64,000 bases of DNA from Dehalobacterium formicoaceticum (GCF_002224645.1 NZ_CP022121.1:1370501-1434500), one strand, 5' to 3'. Shown: positions 33,230 to 42,788, numbered from the stretch's first letter. Translations and numbers: made by a program. The notes: generated by a model not told the origin, from the letters alone.

Positions 33230-34512
33230 TTCATCTTCACCTTTCCTCTTAAAAACTTCAAACCAATAATCTTATCGTAACCATCATAACAGGGTAACTT
33301 GAACAATTTCTCCTTTTTAATACCCTCTTTGTTTTGCTCGATTCTTACATAACCATCAGCCCTGGTCATTAAAGAGATGGCACCGGATTTACCATGAATT
33401 GGCTTGGCTAGATTATGCCCATCTTCCTTCTCGATCAACACCGGCTGATACGTTTCCTTGCCGGGTGCAGCATGAATATTGGCATCAGCGATCGCCATCA
33501 AAGAAATATTTTCTCGGCCCTTGTGACAGGTCATTTGGTTCATCAGGGTCTCAATGAATATTTTAAAAATAATGATGGCTGAAACCGGGTGACCGGGCAG
33601 GCCAAATAAAGCAGTGTCTCCCGCTCTGCCGATAATGGTTGGTTTACCCGGTTTTACGGCTACTCCATGGACAAAAACACCGGGAGGTCCTAAGGAATCA
33701 ATGACCTGGGCCGTAACATCTTTTTGGCCTACCGAGCTGCCTCCGGATATAATTAAAATATGGTTATCCGGGAGCAAAGACAGTAATTGATCTTTCAATC
33801 CTTGAAAGTCATCGGCAAGCACTCCTTTAAAGGTCACAATCCCTCCTGCTTCCGTAACCATATTGGCCAGCGCATAGGTGTTAATATCTCTGATTTTACC
33901 TAAGGGAACAGATCCAAAGGGATCGACAATCTCATCTCCCGTGGAAATCACTGCAACGCGGATCTTTTCAAAAACCTTAATACGAGCTATGCCCGCACCG
34001 GCCAAGGCACCAATATCCGAGGGCTTTATTCTCCGCCCTTTTTTGATAATACATGTTCCTTCTTTTAAATCCTCTCCCCTCATGATCACATTCTCACCCG
34101 GGGCGGAAGGACGATGGACAGCGATGGTGCCGGTATCCATCTGTTCCACATATTCTAACATCACCATGGCATCGGCACCTTTGGGGATCATTCCTCCGGT
34201 AGGCACATAAACAGCCTGTTCCGAGGAGACGGTTAGCTGTGTCACCTCCCCCATCTCTACTTTTCCGATGAGCTCCAGAAACACAGGCAAGCTATCGCTG
34301 ACGCCAAAGGTATCCTTAGCATGCAGAGCATATCCATCTACTGTTGCCCGCTGAAATTCAGGCAGGGGCACCGGAGAAATAATATCAGCAGCAGCTACCC
34401 TGCCTAAGCTTGCGCAAGTATCAATCTCTTCATGATCCAAGGATAGATCAGCAAAATAATGACTTAATTTATCTTTCGCCCCGGATACTGAATCGACATT
34501 CAGCAGTTTCAT
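33226..34512 (-). CDS. moeA: Molybdopterin molybdotransferase MoeA
   Basis: A 428-residue MoeA with GSSVGQKDVTAQVI, HGVAVKPGKPTIIG and GLPGHPVSAI, the conserved core motifs that bind adenylated molybdopterin and metal. It inserts molybdate or tungstate into the pterin. Two MoeA paralogues side by side are common in organisms that use both metals; with tupCBA directly upstream on the same strand, at least one probably serves tungsten. Start at ATG 34512; the tupC stop lies 17 bases upstream on the minus strand. Confidence 0.92.
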   Translation of the reverse strand: MKLLNVDSVSGAKDKLSHYFADLSLDHEEIDTCASLGRVAAADIISPVPLPEFQRATVDGYALHAKDTFGVSDSLPVFLELIGKVEMGEVTQLTVSSEQAVYVPTGGMIPKGADAMVMLEYVEQMDTGTIAVHRPSAPGENVIMRGEDLKEGTCIIKKGRRIKPSDIGALAGAGIARIKVFEKIRVAVISTGDEIVDPFGSVPLGKIRDINTYALANMVTEAGGIVTFKGVLADDFQGLKDQLLSLLPDNHILIISGGSSVGQKDVTAQVIDSLGPPGVFVHGVAVKPGKPTIIGRAGDTALFGLPGHPVSAIIIFKIFIETLMNQMTCHKGRENISLMAIADANIHAAPGKETYQPVLIEKEDGHNLAKPIHGKSGAISLMTRADGYVRIEQNKEGIKKEKLFKLPCYDGYDKIIGLKFLRGKVKMN

Positions 34513-34528
34513 TTCACAGCCTCCATTC

Positions 34529-35239
34529 TTATATGATTAATTCTCCCTTAATAAAATTCTTGGTTGCTGTCTCTTGAGGATTGTTGATGATGGTGTCCCG
34601 GCTTCCTTTTTCGACTATCCTTCCTTGATCCATAAAAACAATATCTTGACATAACCTTTTGGCTTGCACAATATTATGGGTAATTATGATCACTGTGGTT
34701 TTATTTTCTTTATTAATTTTTTTGATCATTTTCTCCATGACAAATATGGAGGTAGGATCAATATTAGCTGTGGGTTCATCTAAGAAAAGCAATTTAGGCT
34801 GAAAAACCAAGGCTCTGGCCAAAGATACTTTTTGGATTTCTCCGCCGGAAAGAGTCCCGGTTTTTTGATTCCGCAAAAACCAAAGGTCCATTTCCTCTAA
34901 AATAGTTTGCACCTTGGTTTGAATAATTTCTTTTTTCATCTTTCTCAGCCTAAGAGGATAAGCTACATCGTGAAAAACCCTGGTACTGAGTAAATATGGC
35001 TTCTGAAAAACCAAGGTCATATCCATGGTAGTTACCTTATTTGGCGGGAGGCCATCGAAGAAAATGTCTCCCTGGGTGGGTGATTCCAATCCGGCCATTA
35101 TTTTTATCAGGGTGCTTTTTCCCGCTCCATTGGGTCCGATAATCCCAACGATAGTTCCTTGAGCTATATTTAAGGTATCAATATCTAGGACCTTCCGATC
35201 TCCATAGACCTTAGAAAGATTTCTTATCTGCACATTCAC
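34529..35239 (-). CDS. tupC: Tungstate ABC transporter, ATP-binding protein
   Basis: A 236-residue ABC ATPase with Walker A GPNGAGKST, signature LSGGEIQKV, Walker B LLFLDEPTANID and the H-loop ITHNIVQAKRL. It energises the TupB permease just upstream (gap of one base). The order tupA-tupB-tupC followed by moeA is typical for tungstate uptake in clostridia. Assigned by context with TupA rather than by sequence alone. Confidence 0.9.
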   Translation of the reverse strand: MNVQIRNLSKVYGDRKVLDIDTLNIAQGTIVGIIGPNGAGKSTLIKIMAGLESPTQGDIFFDGLPPNKVTTMDMTLVFQKPYLLSTRVFHDVAYPLRLRKMKKEIIQTKVQTILEEMDLWFLRNQKTGTLSGGEIQKVSLARALVFQPKLLFLDEPTANIDPTSIFVMEKMIKKINKENKTTVIIITHNIVQAKRLCQDIVFMDQGRIVEKGSRDTIINNPQETATKNFIKGELII

Positions 35240-35240
35240 C

Positions 35241-35933
35241 TTACGAATCTCCTTGCTGAAAGTGGTAGAGAATAGAATTTATGATAAAAGCCAAGAGGAG
35301 CAATACGATGCCAATGGCAATTGCCAAATCATACTGGCCCATACTTTGGAGCATGGCAATAGTAGTGGTCATGACACGAGTATGACCTTTAATATTTCCC
35401 CCCACAATCATCACCGCACCTACTTCGGACACCGCCCGGCCATAGCCGGTAATAATGGCGGTAAAAATATTCACGCGCAGTTCATGAATCAAAAGAATAA
35501 GCACTTGCCATCTGTTGGCACCTAGTGTTTTTCCTAGTAACTTGACTTGCTCACCTCTTTCTTTAGTACCATTAAACACAATTCCGGTAATAATAGGAAA
35601 TAGAATACATATCTGGGCAAGAATCATCGCTGTGGGCGTAAAATTAATTTCTAAAAAGCCCAAGGGGCCTTTGCGGGAAATGAAGAGAAAAACAACCAAG
35701 CCCACCACCACTGGCGGCAGGCTCATAAAGGTATAAAGTATTCTAATGATAATTTTCTTGCCAGGGAAGTCTTTCAACCCCAGCCAGATGCCTGAAGGTA
35801 TGGCCCCCAGGGCAGCAATTAAAGTAGAAGTAAGGGAAACATACAGAGATAAAAGAATGATGTCATAAACTTCTCTATTCAAAGATGTTAGGAGCGTCAG
35901 AGCACCTTTTAATCCCATCCATATTTCACTCAC
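35241..35933 (-). CDS. tupB: Tungstate ABC transporter, permease
   Basis: A 230-residue membrane protein with about five to six hydrophobic segments (LSLYVSLTSTLIAALGAI, IIRILYTFMSLPPVVVGLVV, AIAIGIVLLLLAFIINSIL) and the ABC permease loop EVGAVMIVGGN near residue 165. It forms the membrane channel for the oxyanion delivered by TupA. It lies 15 bases after tupA. Confidence 0.9.
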   Translation of the reverse strand: MSEIWMGLKGALTLLTSLNREVYDIILLSLYVSLTSTLIAALGAIPSGIWLGLKDFPGKKIIIRILYTFMSLPPVVVGLVVFLFISRKGPLGFLEINFTPTAMILAQICILFPIITGIVFNGTKERGEQVKLLGKTLGANRWQVLILLIHELRVNIFTAIITGYGRAVSEVGAVMIVGGNIKGHTRVMTTTIAMLQSMGQYDLAIAIGIVLLLLAFIINSILYHFQQGDS

Positions 35934-35947
35934 TGGTATACACCTTC

Positions 35948-36838
35948 TTATTGAGCATTTGGTATGAACAAGGACTGTTTATATTCCTCCATACCAAATT
36001 TACTAATCAGTTGCTGGGTTTCTGCAGATAATATCCAATCGACAAAAACTTGGGCGGCGGCCTGGTTAATCTGATCATTCTTTTCAGGGTTCACAGCAAT
36101 CACACCATATTGATTAAATAATCTGCCCTCTCCTTCGGTGACGATGACCAAATCAACCTTATCCTTAATGGATAAATAGGTGGCTCTGTCCGCCAAAGTG
36201 TATCCATTCAGTTCATCAGCCATCATAATCACATCACCCATACCTTTTCCGGCTGAAAGGTACCAATCACCCTGAGGCTCCATGTTTCCCTCTGCCCACA
36301 AATTTAATTCCATTTTATGAGTTCCGGAATCATCACCTCGGGAGACAAAATTTTCCTGCTTTTCTTCGATTAATTCAAAAGCCTTGATAATGTCCTGGGG
36401 CGCATTTGTCTTGATTCCTGCAGGGTCATCCTTCGGCCCCACCAGAATAAAATCATTATACATGACATCAAATCGTTCTATACCATGTCCCTCTTGAACA
36501 AATTTCTCTTCATCAGCTTTAGCATGGACGAGTAATACATCTGCCTCTCCGTCCATTCCCATCTGGAGGGCCTTACCGGTTCCCACGGCAACAACCTTCG
36601 TATCAATGCCCGTTTCTTCCTTAAAGACAGGGAGAATATAATCTAATAGACCACTGTTTTCTGTGCTGGTGGTTGTCGCTAGAATTAAACTTTTGTTTTC
36701 CGCAACTGGTGCACTATTTCCTTGGTTTTGTTGATCTCCCGGTTCAGAAGATGTATTGGAGCTTCCGCAGGCTGTTAGCACAAGCAGCAATAAGCAGAGG
36801 GATAAAACCAGACTCTTTTGTTTTGAAAACCCTTTCAT
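35948..36838 (-). CDS. tupA: Tungstate-binding lipoprotein
   Basis: A 296-residue lipoprotein: signal peptide with lipobox LTAC at residues 21-24, then LILATTTSTENSGLLDYILP. The TTTS motif is the anion-binding signature that separates TupA (tungstate) from ModA. RGDDSGTHKMELNLW follows as the second ligand-binding segment. It captures tungstate outside the membrane. CAAGGAGGATT precedes the start. High-affinity tungstate uptake fits the tungstopterin oxidoreductase at 4616. The gene is the first of a tupABC-moeA-moeA operon. Confidence 0.93.
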   Translation of the reverse strand: MKGFSKQKSLVLSLCLLLLVLTACGSSNTSSEPGDQQNQGNSAPVAENKSLILATTTSTENSGLLDYILPVFKEETGIDTKVVAVGTGKALQMGMDGEADVLLVHAKADEEKFVQEGHGIERFDVMYNDFILVGPKDDPAGIKTNAPQDIIKAFELIEEKQENFVSRGDDSGTHKMELNLWAEGNMEPQGDWYLSAGKGMGDVIMMADELNGYTLADRATYLSIKDKVDLVIVTEGEGRLFNQYGVIAVNPEKNDQINQAAAQVFVDWILSAETQQLISKFGMEEYKQSLFIPNAQ

Positions 36839-37265
36839 TTTGAATCCTCCTTGATTATCATTAACTACTGATCTAGGGGTCAGTATCTGTGAGAAAAAAG
36901 TAAACCCTTATCCTATGTGGCACATTATTTTAATCCATATCTTAACATAATGCTGATAATAATGATGTTAATTTATTATTAAAAATTTATGGAGCAAAAG
37001 GACATTTCCATGGTTCATCACAGTAATGGAATAGAGAGAGGTACAACGCATAAAAGACTCGCAGTAAAAATCATTTATTTTGAAGCTGATTAAAGGTAAC
37101 TTATGATGTCAGCAATTATCAGTCGGTCGGTTTTTCCCGGATATGCAGGGTTTTAATCGTAAAAACGCCAATTTTGTATCCTTTATTTTCTTGCATCCTA
37201 TTATTCTCTGGGTTATAATACCTTATAACCTGGTCATAATATTAGATGATATTTAAGGTGGTAAA
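36839..37265. other. 427-bp divergent intergenic region, tupA / fapR
   Basis: No gene is visible. On the fapR side it holds a promoter and a 20-base palindrome (37191-37230). On the tupA side a short inverted repeat CTGAT..ATCAG-like (around 36868-36885) lies about 30 bases before the tupA start and could be an operator, but no known tungstate or molybdate motif is recognised. The middle part (about 36950-37180) is A+T-rich with nothing supported. Confidence 0.6.
37191..37230 (+). promoter_or_regulatory. Promoter and palindromic operator upstream of fapR
   Basis: A -35-like TTGCAT at 37191-37196, a 17-base spacer and a perfect -10 TATAAT at 37214-37219. The palindrome GGTTATAA-TACC-TTATAACC spans 37211-37230 and covers the -10 box. 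FapR of other Firmicutes represses its own operon from a palindrome at this position and is released by malonyl-CoA, so autoregulation of the fab operon is likely. The sequence of the palindrome differs from the Bacillus box. Confidence 0.7.
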
Positions 37266-37844
37266 ATGGAACCAAGATTTTCTGGGCGAAAGAAAAGACA
37301 TCAATATTTGGAAAAATATCTTGAAATGCATCCTTTTGTCACGGACGACGAACTTGCTCAATTTCTGGGGGTGAGTGTTGCCACCATCCGATTAGATCGT
37401 CAAATATTAGGTATTCCGGAAGTTAGAAAAAGGACGCGCTTTGTGGCACAGGATGCCTTTGAAAAACCTACAGCCCTCGACACTCATGAGGTTGTAGGTG
37501 AATTGATGGATTTGGAATTGAACAAAAGCGCCATCTCTGTCCTAACCATTACGGAGGACATGGTTTTAGCAAAAACCAAAATCGCTCGTGGTCATCATTT
37601 GTTTGCCCAAGCCAATTCTTTGGCGGTAGCAGTGGTCGGTGCGGAGATTGTTTTTACAGGCAGTGCCCGCATTCGTTACAAAAGACCTGTTTATCTTGGA
37701 GAGAAAATCGTTGCCAAGGCTACGGTAAAGACCCAGCGGGGCACAACCTTTCTGATCTCAGTGCATTCTAAGGTTGATTTAGAAATTGTTTTTAAAGCGC
37801 AGATTGTATTGTCCGTTCAGGATCATAAGTTTAAAAGGGACTGA
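37266..37844 (+). CDS. fapR: Transcription factor FapR, regulator of lipid synthesis
   Basis: A 192-residue protein: an N-terminal DeoR-like helix-turn-helix (DDELAQFLGVSVATIRLDRQ, residues 28-47) joined to a hotdog domain (SLAVAVVGAEIVFTGSARIRYKRPV). FapR represses fatty acid and phospholipid genes and is released by malonyl-CoA. AAGGTGG precedes the start. It heads the plsX-fabH-fabK-fabD-fabG-acpP run, as is usual in Clostridia. A palindrome over its own promoter is the likely binding site. Confidence 0.93.
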   Translation: MEPRFSGRKKRHQYLEKYLEMHPFVTDDELAQFLGVSVATIRLDRQILGIPEVRKRTRFVAQDAFEKPTALDTHEVVGELMDLELNKSAISVLTITEDMVLAKTKIARGHHLFAQANSLAVAVVGAEIVFTGSARIRYKRPVYLGEKIVAKATVKTQRGTTFLISVHSKVDLEIVFKAQIVLSVQDHKFKRD

Positions 37845-37856
37845 GGAGGCTTTTTC

Positions 37857-38846
37857 GTGAGAATCGCAGTAGATGTAATGGGGGGAGATTATGCCCCCGG
37901 GGAAATTATCACCGGAGCGATCCAGGCTGGGAAGCAGTTTCCTGATACAGAGCTTATTTTAGTCGGTCGAGAGGATCTGATTAAAAAGGATTTCTCCCAG
38001 CTTCCTTCCAATATCAGGATGCACCATGCTTCAGAAGTAATGGGTATGGATGAATCGGTGGAATCATTAAGAAAAAAAAAGGATTCCTCCATTTGGGTAG
38101 CAACAAAACTGGTGAAAGATAAAGAGGCAGACGCCGTGGTTTCGGCAGGGAGTACGGCGGCTCAGATGGCTTCCGCTCTGCTCCTGTTGAAAAGGATCGA
38201 AGGGATTGATCGTCCGGCTATTTCCGCCATTTATCCCACCCTCCAGGGAGGAAAGGTAATTTTGGATGTGGGGGCCAATGCCAATGCAGAAGCCAAACAA
38301 TTGGTGCAATTTGCACTGATGGGCAAGACTTATGCCGAGGTGATCCTCAAGATGCAAAATCCCAGGATAGCCTTATTATCCAATGGCTCGGAAGAAGGCA
38401 AAGGGAATGAAACCGTCGTTGCTGCCCACCAATTATTAAAAAATACTCAATTGAATTTTATTGGTAACATCGAGGGCCGGGATATTCCGGCAGGAACTTA
38501 TGATGTCGCGGTATGTGATGGATTTGTGGGCAATGTCCTGCTTAAAGTATCCGAGGGCCTGGGAAGCGCCTTATTTGCATTGATGAAAAAGGAATTTGAA
38601 AAGGATCTGCGGGGAAAATTAGGAGCAGCCCTGCTTTTACCCGGCTTAAAAAATATCAAAAAAATGATGGATTATGCTGAAACGGGCGGCGCTCCTCTTT
38701 TAGGCGTAAAGGGTGTCAGTATTATTTGCCATGGAAGCTCCAAGGCTCGTGCCATTGAGAACGCAATCAGAGTAGCAAGAGATTGTGTCGGCGGGCGTTT
38801 TATTGAGCAAATGGAAGTATCAATTGGTCAGGAAGGTGGAAGTTAA
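37857..38846 (+). CDS. plsX: Phosphate acyltransferase PlsX
   Basis: A 329-residue enzyme, MRIAVDVMGGDYAPGEII at the start, SAGSTAAQMASALLLLKRI and LLGVKGVSIICHGSSKARAI later, all typical of PlsX. It turns acyl-ACP into acyl phosphate for phospholipid synthesis at the membrane face. The start codon is GTG 37857 after GAGGAGG. It sits 12 bases after fapR and three bases before fabH. Confidence 0.96.
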   Translation: MRIAVDVMGGDYAPGEIITGAIQAGKQFPDTELILVGREDLIKKDFSQLPSNIRMHHASEVMGMDESVESLRKKKDSSIWVATKLVKDKEADAVVSAGSTAAQMASALLLLKRIEGIDRPAISAIYPTLQGGKVILDVGANANAEAKQLVQFALMGKTYAEVILKMQNPRIALLSNGSEEGKGNETVVAAHQLLKNTQLNFIGNIEGRDIPAGTYDVAVCDGFVGNVLLKVSEGLGSALFALMKKEFEKDLRGKLGAALLLPGLKNIKKMMDYAETGGAPLLGVKGVSIICHGSSKARAIENAIRVARDCVGGRFIEQMEVSIGQEGGS

Positions 38847-38849
38847 TAG

Positions 38850-39842
38850 ATGGAAATACGATCCGTAGGTATTGCCGGAGTAGGCTCTTATGTTCCGGAA
38901 CGCATTTTAACCAATGACGAATTGGAACAGATGGTAGATACGAGTGATGAATGGATTAGGACCAGAACGGGTATTTCTACCCGTCATATTGCGGCAGAAA
39001 ACCAGGCGACTTCAGATTTAGCTTATGAGGCGGCAAAGATTGCACTGGAGGATGCGGGGTTAAAAGCGGAAGAGTTAGATTTAATTATCGTGGCTACCAG
39101 TTCTCCGGATATGCTTTTTCCGGCGACCTCCTGTATTTTGCAGGAAAAATTAGGCATCAAGGGCAAGCCTTCCTTTGATATGGAAGCAGCCTGCTCCGGC
39201 TTTATTTATGGTTTGGCCGTGGGAGCTCAATTTATCGCTACAGGCATTTACGAAAATGTATTGGTTGTGGGTGCAGAAACCCTGAGCCGCTTGGTAGATT
39301 GGGAAGATCGGAATACCTGTGTCCTTTTTGGTGATGGCGCAGGTGCTGCTGTTTTAAGACCAGTGGAAAAAGGGAAAGGATTGCTTTCCTTCTACCTTGG
39401 TGCAGATGGCGGCGGAGGAGATTTGCTGAAGGTTGCCGCCGGGGGAGCGGCGCTGCCGGCCAGTTGCGAAACGGTTGAAAACAGGCTTCATTTCATTTCT
39501 ATGAAAGGCAATGAGGTATACAAATTTGCGGTGCGGGTAATGGGAAGCGCAGCTGTAACGGCTTTGGAAAAAGCAGGTCTCAGCAAGGATGATGTATCTT
39601 TTGTGGTTCCTCATCAGGCTAATATACGCATTGTGGAGGCTGCCATGCGCCGTTTGGGGCTGCCTATGGAGAAAGCCTTTATTAATTTAAATAAATATGG
39701 TAATATGTCTAGTGCTTCCATTCCGGTGGCTTTAGATGAGCTTTATCGGACCCAAAAACTGAAGGAGGATGATATCCTGGTATTGGTTGGCTTTGGTGCC
39801 GGTCTTACCTGGGGATCTGCAGTAATTAAGTGGAATAAGTAA
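38850..39842 (+). CDS. fabH: 3-oxoacyl-ACP synthase III
   Basis: A 330-residue FabH with all catalytic residues: Cys in AACSGFIYGL, His in PHQANIRIVEAAMRR and Asn in NKYGNMSSASIP. It condenses an acyl-CoA primer with malonyl-ACP to start fatty acid synthesis. It is the reference for judging the altered KAS III-like protein at 10427. Located in the fab operon between plsX and fabK. Confidence 0.97.
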   Translation: MEIRSVGIAGVGSYVPERILTNDELEQMVDTSDEWIRTRTGISTRHIAAENQATSDLAYEAAKIALEDAGLKAEELDLIIVATSSPDMLFPATSCILQEKLGIKGKPSFDMEAACSGFIYGLAVGAQFIATGIYENVLVVGAETLSRLVDWEDRNTCVLFGDGAGAAVLRPVEKGKGLLSFYLGADGGGGDLLKVAAGGAALPASCETVENRLHFISMKGNEVYKFAVRVMGSAAVTALEKAGLSKDDVSFVVPHQANIRIVEAAMRRLGLPMEKAFINLNKYGNMSSASIPVALDELYRTQKLKEDDILVLVGFGAGLTWGSAVIKWNK

Positions 39843-39858
39843 GTCAGGGAGGGGAAAT

Positions 39859-40812
39859 ATGTTTCAGACGGAACTCTGTAAACTACTAGATATTCAATAT
39901 CCCATCATTCAGGGGGGTATGGCCTGGGTGGCTACGGGAGAATTAGCTGCTGCTGTTTCTGAAGCTGGGGGGTTAGGAATTGTAGCAGCGGGAAATGCGC
40001 CCCCGGACATTGTGCGGCAGGAAATTCGTAAGGTACGGGAGAGGACCCAAAAGCCTTTTGGCGTTAATGTTTATTATCTTTCACCCTTTGTGGATGATGT
40101 CATTCAAATTGTCATGGATGAGAAAATCCCGGTAGTCACTACCGGAGCGGGGAATCCGGGCAAACATGTGCCGCTTCTTAAAGAGCAGGGAATTAAGATC
40201 ATCCCGGTGGTATCATCACCGATTTTGGCCAAAAGACTGGAGCGGGTAGGTGCGGATGCTTTTATTGCCGAAGGCATGGAATGCGGCGGTCATGTGGGTG
40301 ATATTACCACCTTCCCCTTGGTGCCCCAGATTGTTGATGCCGTAAAAGTTCCTGTTGTCGCTGCCGGAGGTATTTATGACGGTCGGGGCTTGATAGCTGC
40401 CCTCGCTTTGGGGGCATGCGGGGTTCAAATTGGCACTCGTTTTATCTGCGCCACTGAATGCACAGCCCATGAAAATTTCAAAAAAGCAATTATTAATGCC
40501 AAAGAGAGAGATACAGTTTTAACCGGTACGGACGGTCACTTTGTACGGGTGCTCAAAAACAAACTAACCAAAGAATTTGAACGCATGGCGCGAGAAAACG
40601 CTGTGCCGGAAGATATTGAAAATCTGGGTACCGGACGATTGCGGGCCGCCGTGGTGGACGGGGATGTGGAAATGGGGTCCCTGATGGCAGGACAAATTGC
40701 CGCCGCGATCACAAAGATTCAACCGGCCCGGGAAATTATTGATGAAATTATGATGCAAGCGGAAAAAACCTTAAACTCTTTATCTTCTCTCAAGGAGGAA
40801 GCTCATGAATAA
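39859..40812 (+). CDS. fabK: Enoyl-ACP reductase II
   Basis: A 317-residue FMN-dependent TIM-barrel enzyme with IQGGMAWVATGELAAAVSEAGG at the N-terminus, EGMECGGHVGD and AAGGIYDGRG for flavin binding, as in FabK. It reduces enoyl-ACP in the last step of each elongation cycle and replaces FabI, which is not seen in the window. GGAGGGG lies before the start; the 3' end overlaps fabD by eight bases. Confidence 0.94.
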   Translation: MFQTELCKLLDIQYPIIQGGMAWVATGELAAAVSEAGGLGIVAAGNAPPDIVRQEIRKVRERTQKPFGVNVYYLSPFVDDVIQIVMDEKIPVVTTGAGNPGKHVPLLKEQGIKIIPVVSSPILAKRLERVGADAFIAEGMECGGHVGDITTFPLVPQIVDAVKVPVVAAGGIYDGRGLIAALALGACGVQIGTRFICATECTAHENFKKAIINAKERDTVLTGTDGHFVRVLKNKLTKEFERMARENAVPEDIENLGTGRLRAAVVDGDVEMGSLMAGQIAAAITKIQPAREIIDEIMMQAEKTLNSLSSLKEEAHE

Positions 40813-41746
40813 AATTGCCTTTGTCTTTCCCGGACAAGGATCCCAGTATGTGGGGATGGGGAAGGAATTTGCCGATCATTTCCCGGAGGCGGGAGCAGCT
40901 TTTGCCGAGGCGGATCAGGTTTTAGGCTTTCCTTTAACAAAAATTTGCTGGCAAGGACCTGAGGAAGAATTAAAAATTACATACAACACTCAACCGGCAC
41001 TGCTTGCGACCAGCATTGCTTGTTTAAGAATATTAGAGGGACATGGCATCAAGGCAGACTTCACAGCCGGACACAGCTTAGGTGAGTATTCTGCCCTGGT
41101 GGCAGCCGGTGCCTTGGATTATCTGGAAGCTTTAAAATTAGTCCGCTTTCGGGGTGAAGCTATGACCCAAGCGGTACCGGCGGGAGAAGGAACCATGGCG
41201 GCCGTTTTAGGAATGTCCAAAGAACAGATTCAGGAGCTCTGTGCCAAAGCCGGTGCTTACGGTGTGGTGGAGCCGGCAAATTTTAACTGCCCCGGTCAGA
41301 TTGTCATTGCCGGTGAGACACCGGCTGTGGAAAAAGCGGTAGCAATGGCGAAAGAAATGGGCGCTAAAAGAGCGCTGCTCCTGGCAGTAAGCGGGCCTTT
41401 TCATTCCAGTTTGCTTGTGACTGCTGCAAAAGCCATGGAAGCACGATTGCAAGAATCAAATATCAAAGATGCTCTGCTTCCGGTAGCCGCCAATGTCAAT
41501 GGCCGGTTGATTCAGACTCGTGAAGATATTCGGGAAGCCCTCACCGAGCAAGTAGATCATCCTGTTTTATGGGAAGACTGTATCGCAGCCCTGATGGAAG
41601 CCGGCGCAAATATTTTTGTGGAAGTTGGTCCGGGGCGGGTGCTTGGCGGCTTAATTAAGAAGATTTCCAAGGATGTTCAGATTTGTAATGTAGAAGACCT
41701 GGCTTCTCTGGAAAATACACTTGCGCTTTTAAAGGAGTGTCGCTAA
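40805..41746 (+). CDS. fabD: Malonyl-CoA:ACP transacylase
   Basis: A 313-residue FabD: FPGQGSQYVGMG, the nucleophile elbow GHSLGEYSAL, the carboxylate-binding Arg in VRFRGEAM and the catalytic His in SGPFHSSL. It loads malonyl groups on ACP. It contrasts with the cluster acyltransferase at 2224, which has lost the Gln and Arg positions. Starts inside the end of fabK, GGAGG nearby. Confidence 0.96.
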   Translation: MNKIAFVFPGQGSQYVGMGKEFADHFPEAGAAFAEADQVLGFPLTKICWQGPEEELKITYNTQPALLATSIACLRILEGHGIKADFTAGHSLGEYSALVAAGALDYLEALKLVRFRGEAMTQAVPAGEGTMAAVLGMSKEQIQELCAKAGAYGVVEPANFNCPGQIVIAGETPAVEKAVAMAKEMGAKRALLLAVSGPFHSSLLVTAAKAMEARLQESNIKDALLPVAANVNGRLIQTREDIREALTEQVDHPVLWEDCIAALMEAGANIFVEVGPGRVLGGLIKKISKDVQICNVEDLASLENTLALLKECR

Positions 41747-41747
41747 A

Positions 41748-42503
41748 ATGGGTTTAGAAGGAAAGGTAGCTTTGGTCACAGGAGGTTCCCAAGGGATTGG
41801 CAAAGCCGTAGTTTGGGAATTGGTACGCCAGGGATGCCAAGTAGGTGTAAATTATGTGGACTTTGGTCAGAATAGGGAACAAGCTGAGGCTTTGGTAAAT
41901 GAAATTCAAGCAGCAGGCAGTCAGGCCATGGCTGTTCAGGGTGACGTTGCCGTCGCAGCAGAAGTGGATGCCATGGTGCAAGCTGTAGCAGAACATTTTG
42001 GCCGGATAGATATTCTAGTAAATAATGCCGGGATCACTAAGGATAATTTAATCATGCGCATGAAGGAGTCCGATTGGGATGATGTGATTAATGTGAATCT
42101 TAAAGGCACCTTCAATTGTTGCAAGTCCGTTGTCAAGTTGATGATCAAGCAAAGATACGGTAAAATTGTCAATGTGGCATCTGTCGTTGCCTTGATGGGC
42201 AATGCCGGTCAGGGAAATTACGCTGCCAGTAAAGCCGGTATCATCGGTTTAACCAGGTCATTGGCCAGGGAACTGGCCGGCAGAAATATTAATGTTAATG
42301 CGGTAGCCCCCGGCTTTATTGCCACAGCGATGACCGATCAATTGCCGGAAAAAGCTCGGGAGAGTTTAATCAGCCAGATTCCTCTGCAAAGGTTAGGTAC
42401 CGCGGAAGATGTTGCCCGAGTCATTGCCTTTTTGGTGTCGGAAAATGCTGACTACATTACCGGTCAGACCATTCCTGTGGATGGCGGTATGGTAATGAAT
42501 TAG
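41748..42503 (+). CDS. fabG: 3-oxoacyl-ACP reductase
   Basis: A 251-residue short-chain dehydrogenase with TGGSQGIGKAV (NADPH site), NNAGITKDNLIMRM, and the Ser-Tyr-Lys set in NVASVVALMGNAGQGNYAASKAG. It reduces 3-oxoacyl-ACP. It starts two bases after fabD. Typical FabG length and motifs. Confidence 0.96.
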   Translation: MGLEGKVALVTGGSQGIGKAVVWELVRQGCQVGVNYVDFGQNREQAEALVNEIQAAGSQAMAVQGDVAVAAEVDAMVQAVAEHFGRIDILVNNAGITKDNLIMRMKESDWDDVINVNLKGTFNCCKSVVKLMIKQRYGKIVNVASVVALMGNAGQGNYAASKAGIIGLTRSLARELAGRNINVNAVAPGFIATAMTDQLPEKARESLISQIPLQRLGTAEDVARVIAFLVSENADYITGQTIPVDGGMVMN

Positions 42504-42551
42504 ATAAAGTTTGAAGTTTATGAAGTTTATATTGAAAGGGGGTGAATTTAG

Positions 42552-42788
42552 TTGTCCGTATTTGATAAAATTAAACAGATTGTAATTGATCAACTAGGTG
42601 TAGAAAATGAAGAGCAGGTTACCATGGAAACTTCCTTCAAAGACCTGGATGCTGACTCCCTTGATGTTGTTGAACTCATTATGGCGTTAGAAGAAGAATT
42701 TGATACTGAAATACCTGATGAGGATGCAGAAAAACTGACCACCGTAGGAGCTGCTGTCGAGTACATTAAGGAGAAACAAGAGGCTTAA
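42552..42788 (+). CDS. acpP: Acyl carrier protein of fatty acid synthesis
   Basis: A 78-residue ACP with the phosphopantetheine serine in [14 protein letters not shown], the consensus DSLD motif. The start codon is TTG 42552 with AAAGGGGG about 10 bases upstream. It carries the growing fatty acid chain. A strong terminator follows at 42797, ending this part of the operon. Confidence 0.96.
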   Translation: MSVFDKIKQIVIDQLGVENEEQVTMETSFKDLDADSLDVVELIMALEEEFDTEIPDEDAEKLTTVGAAVEYIKEKQEA

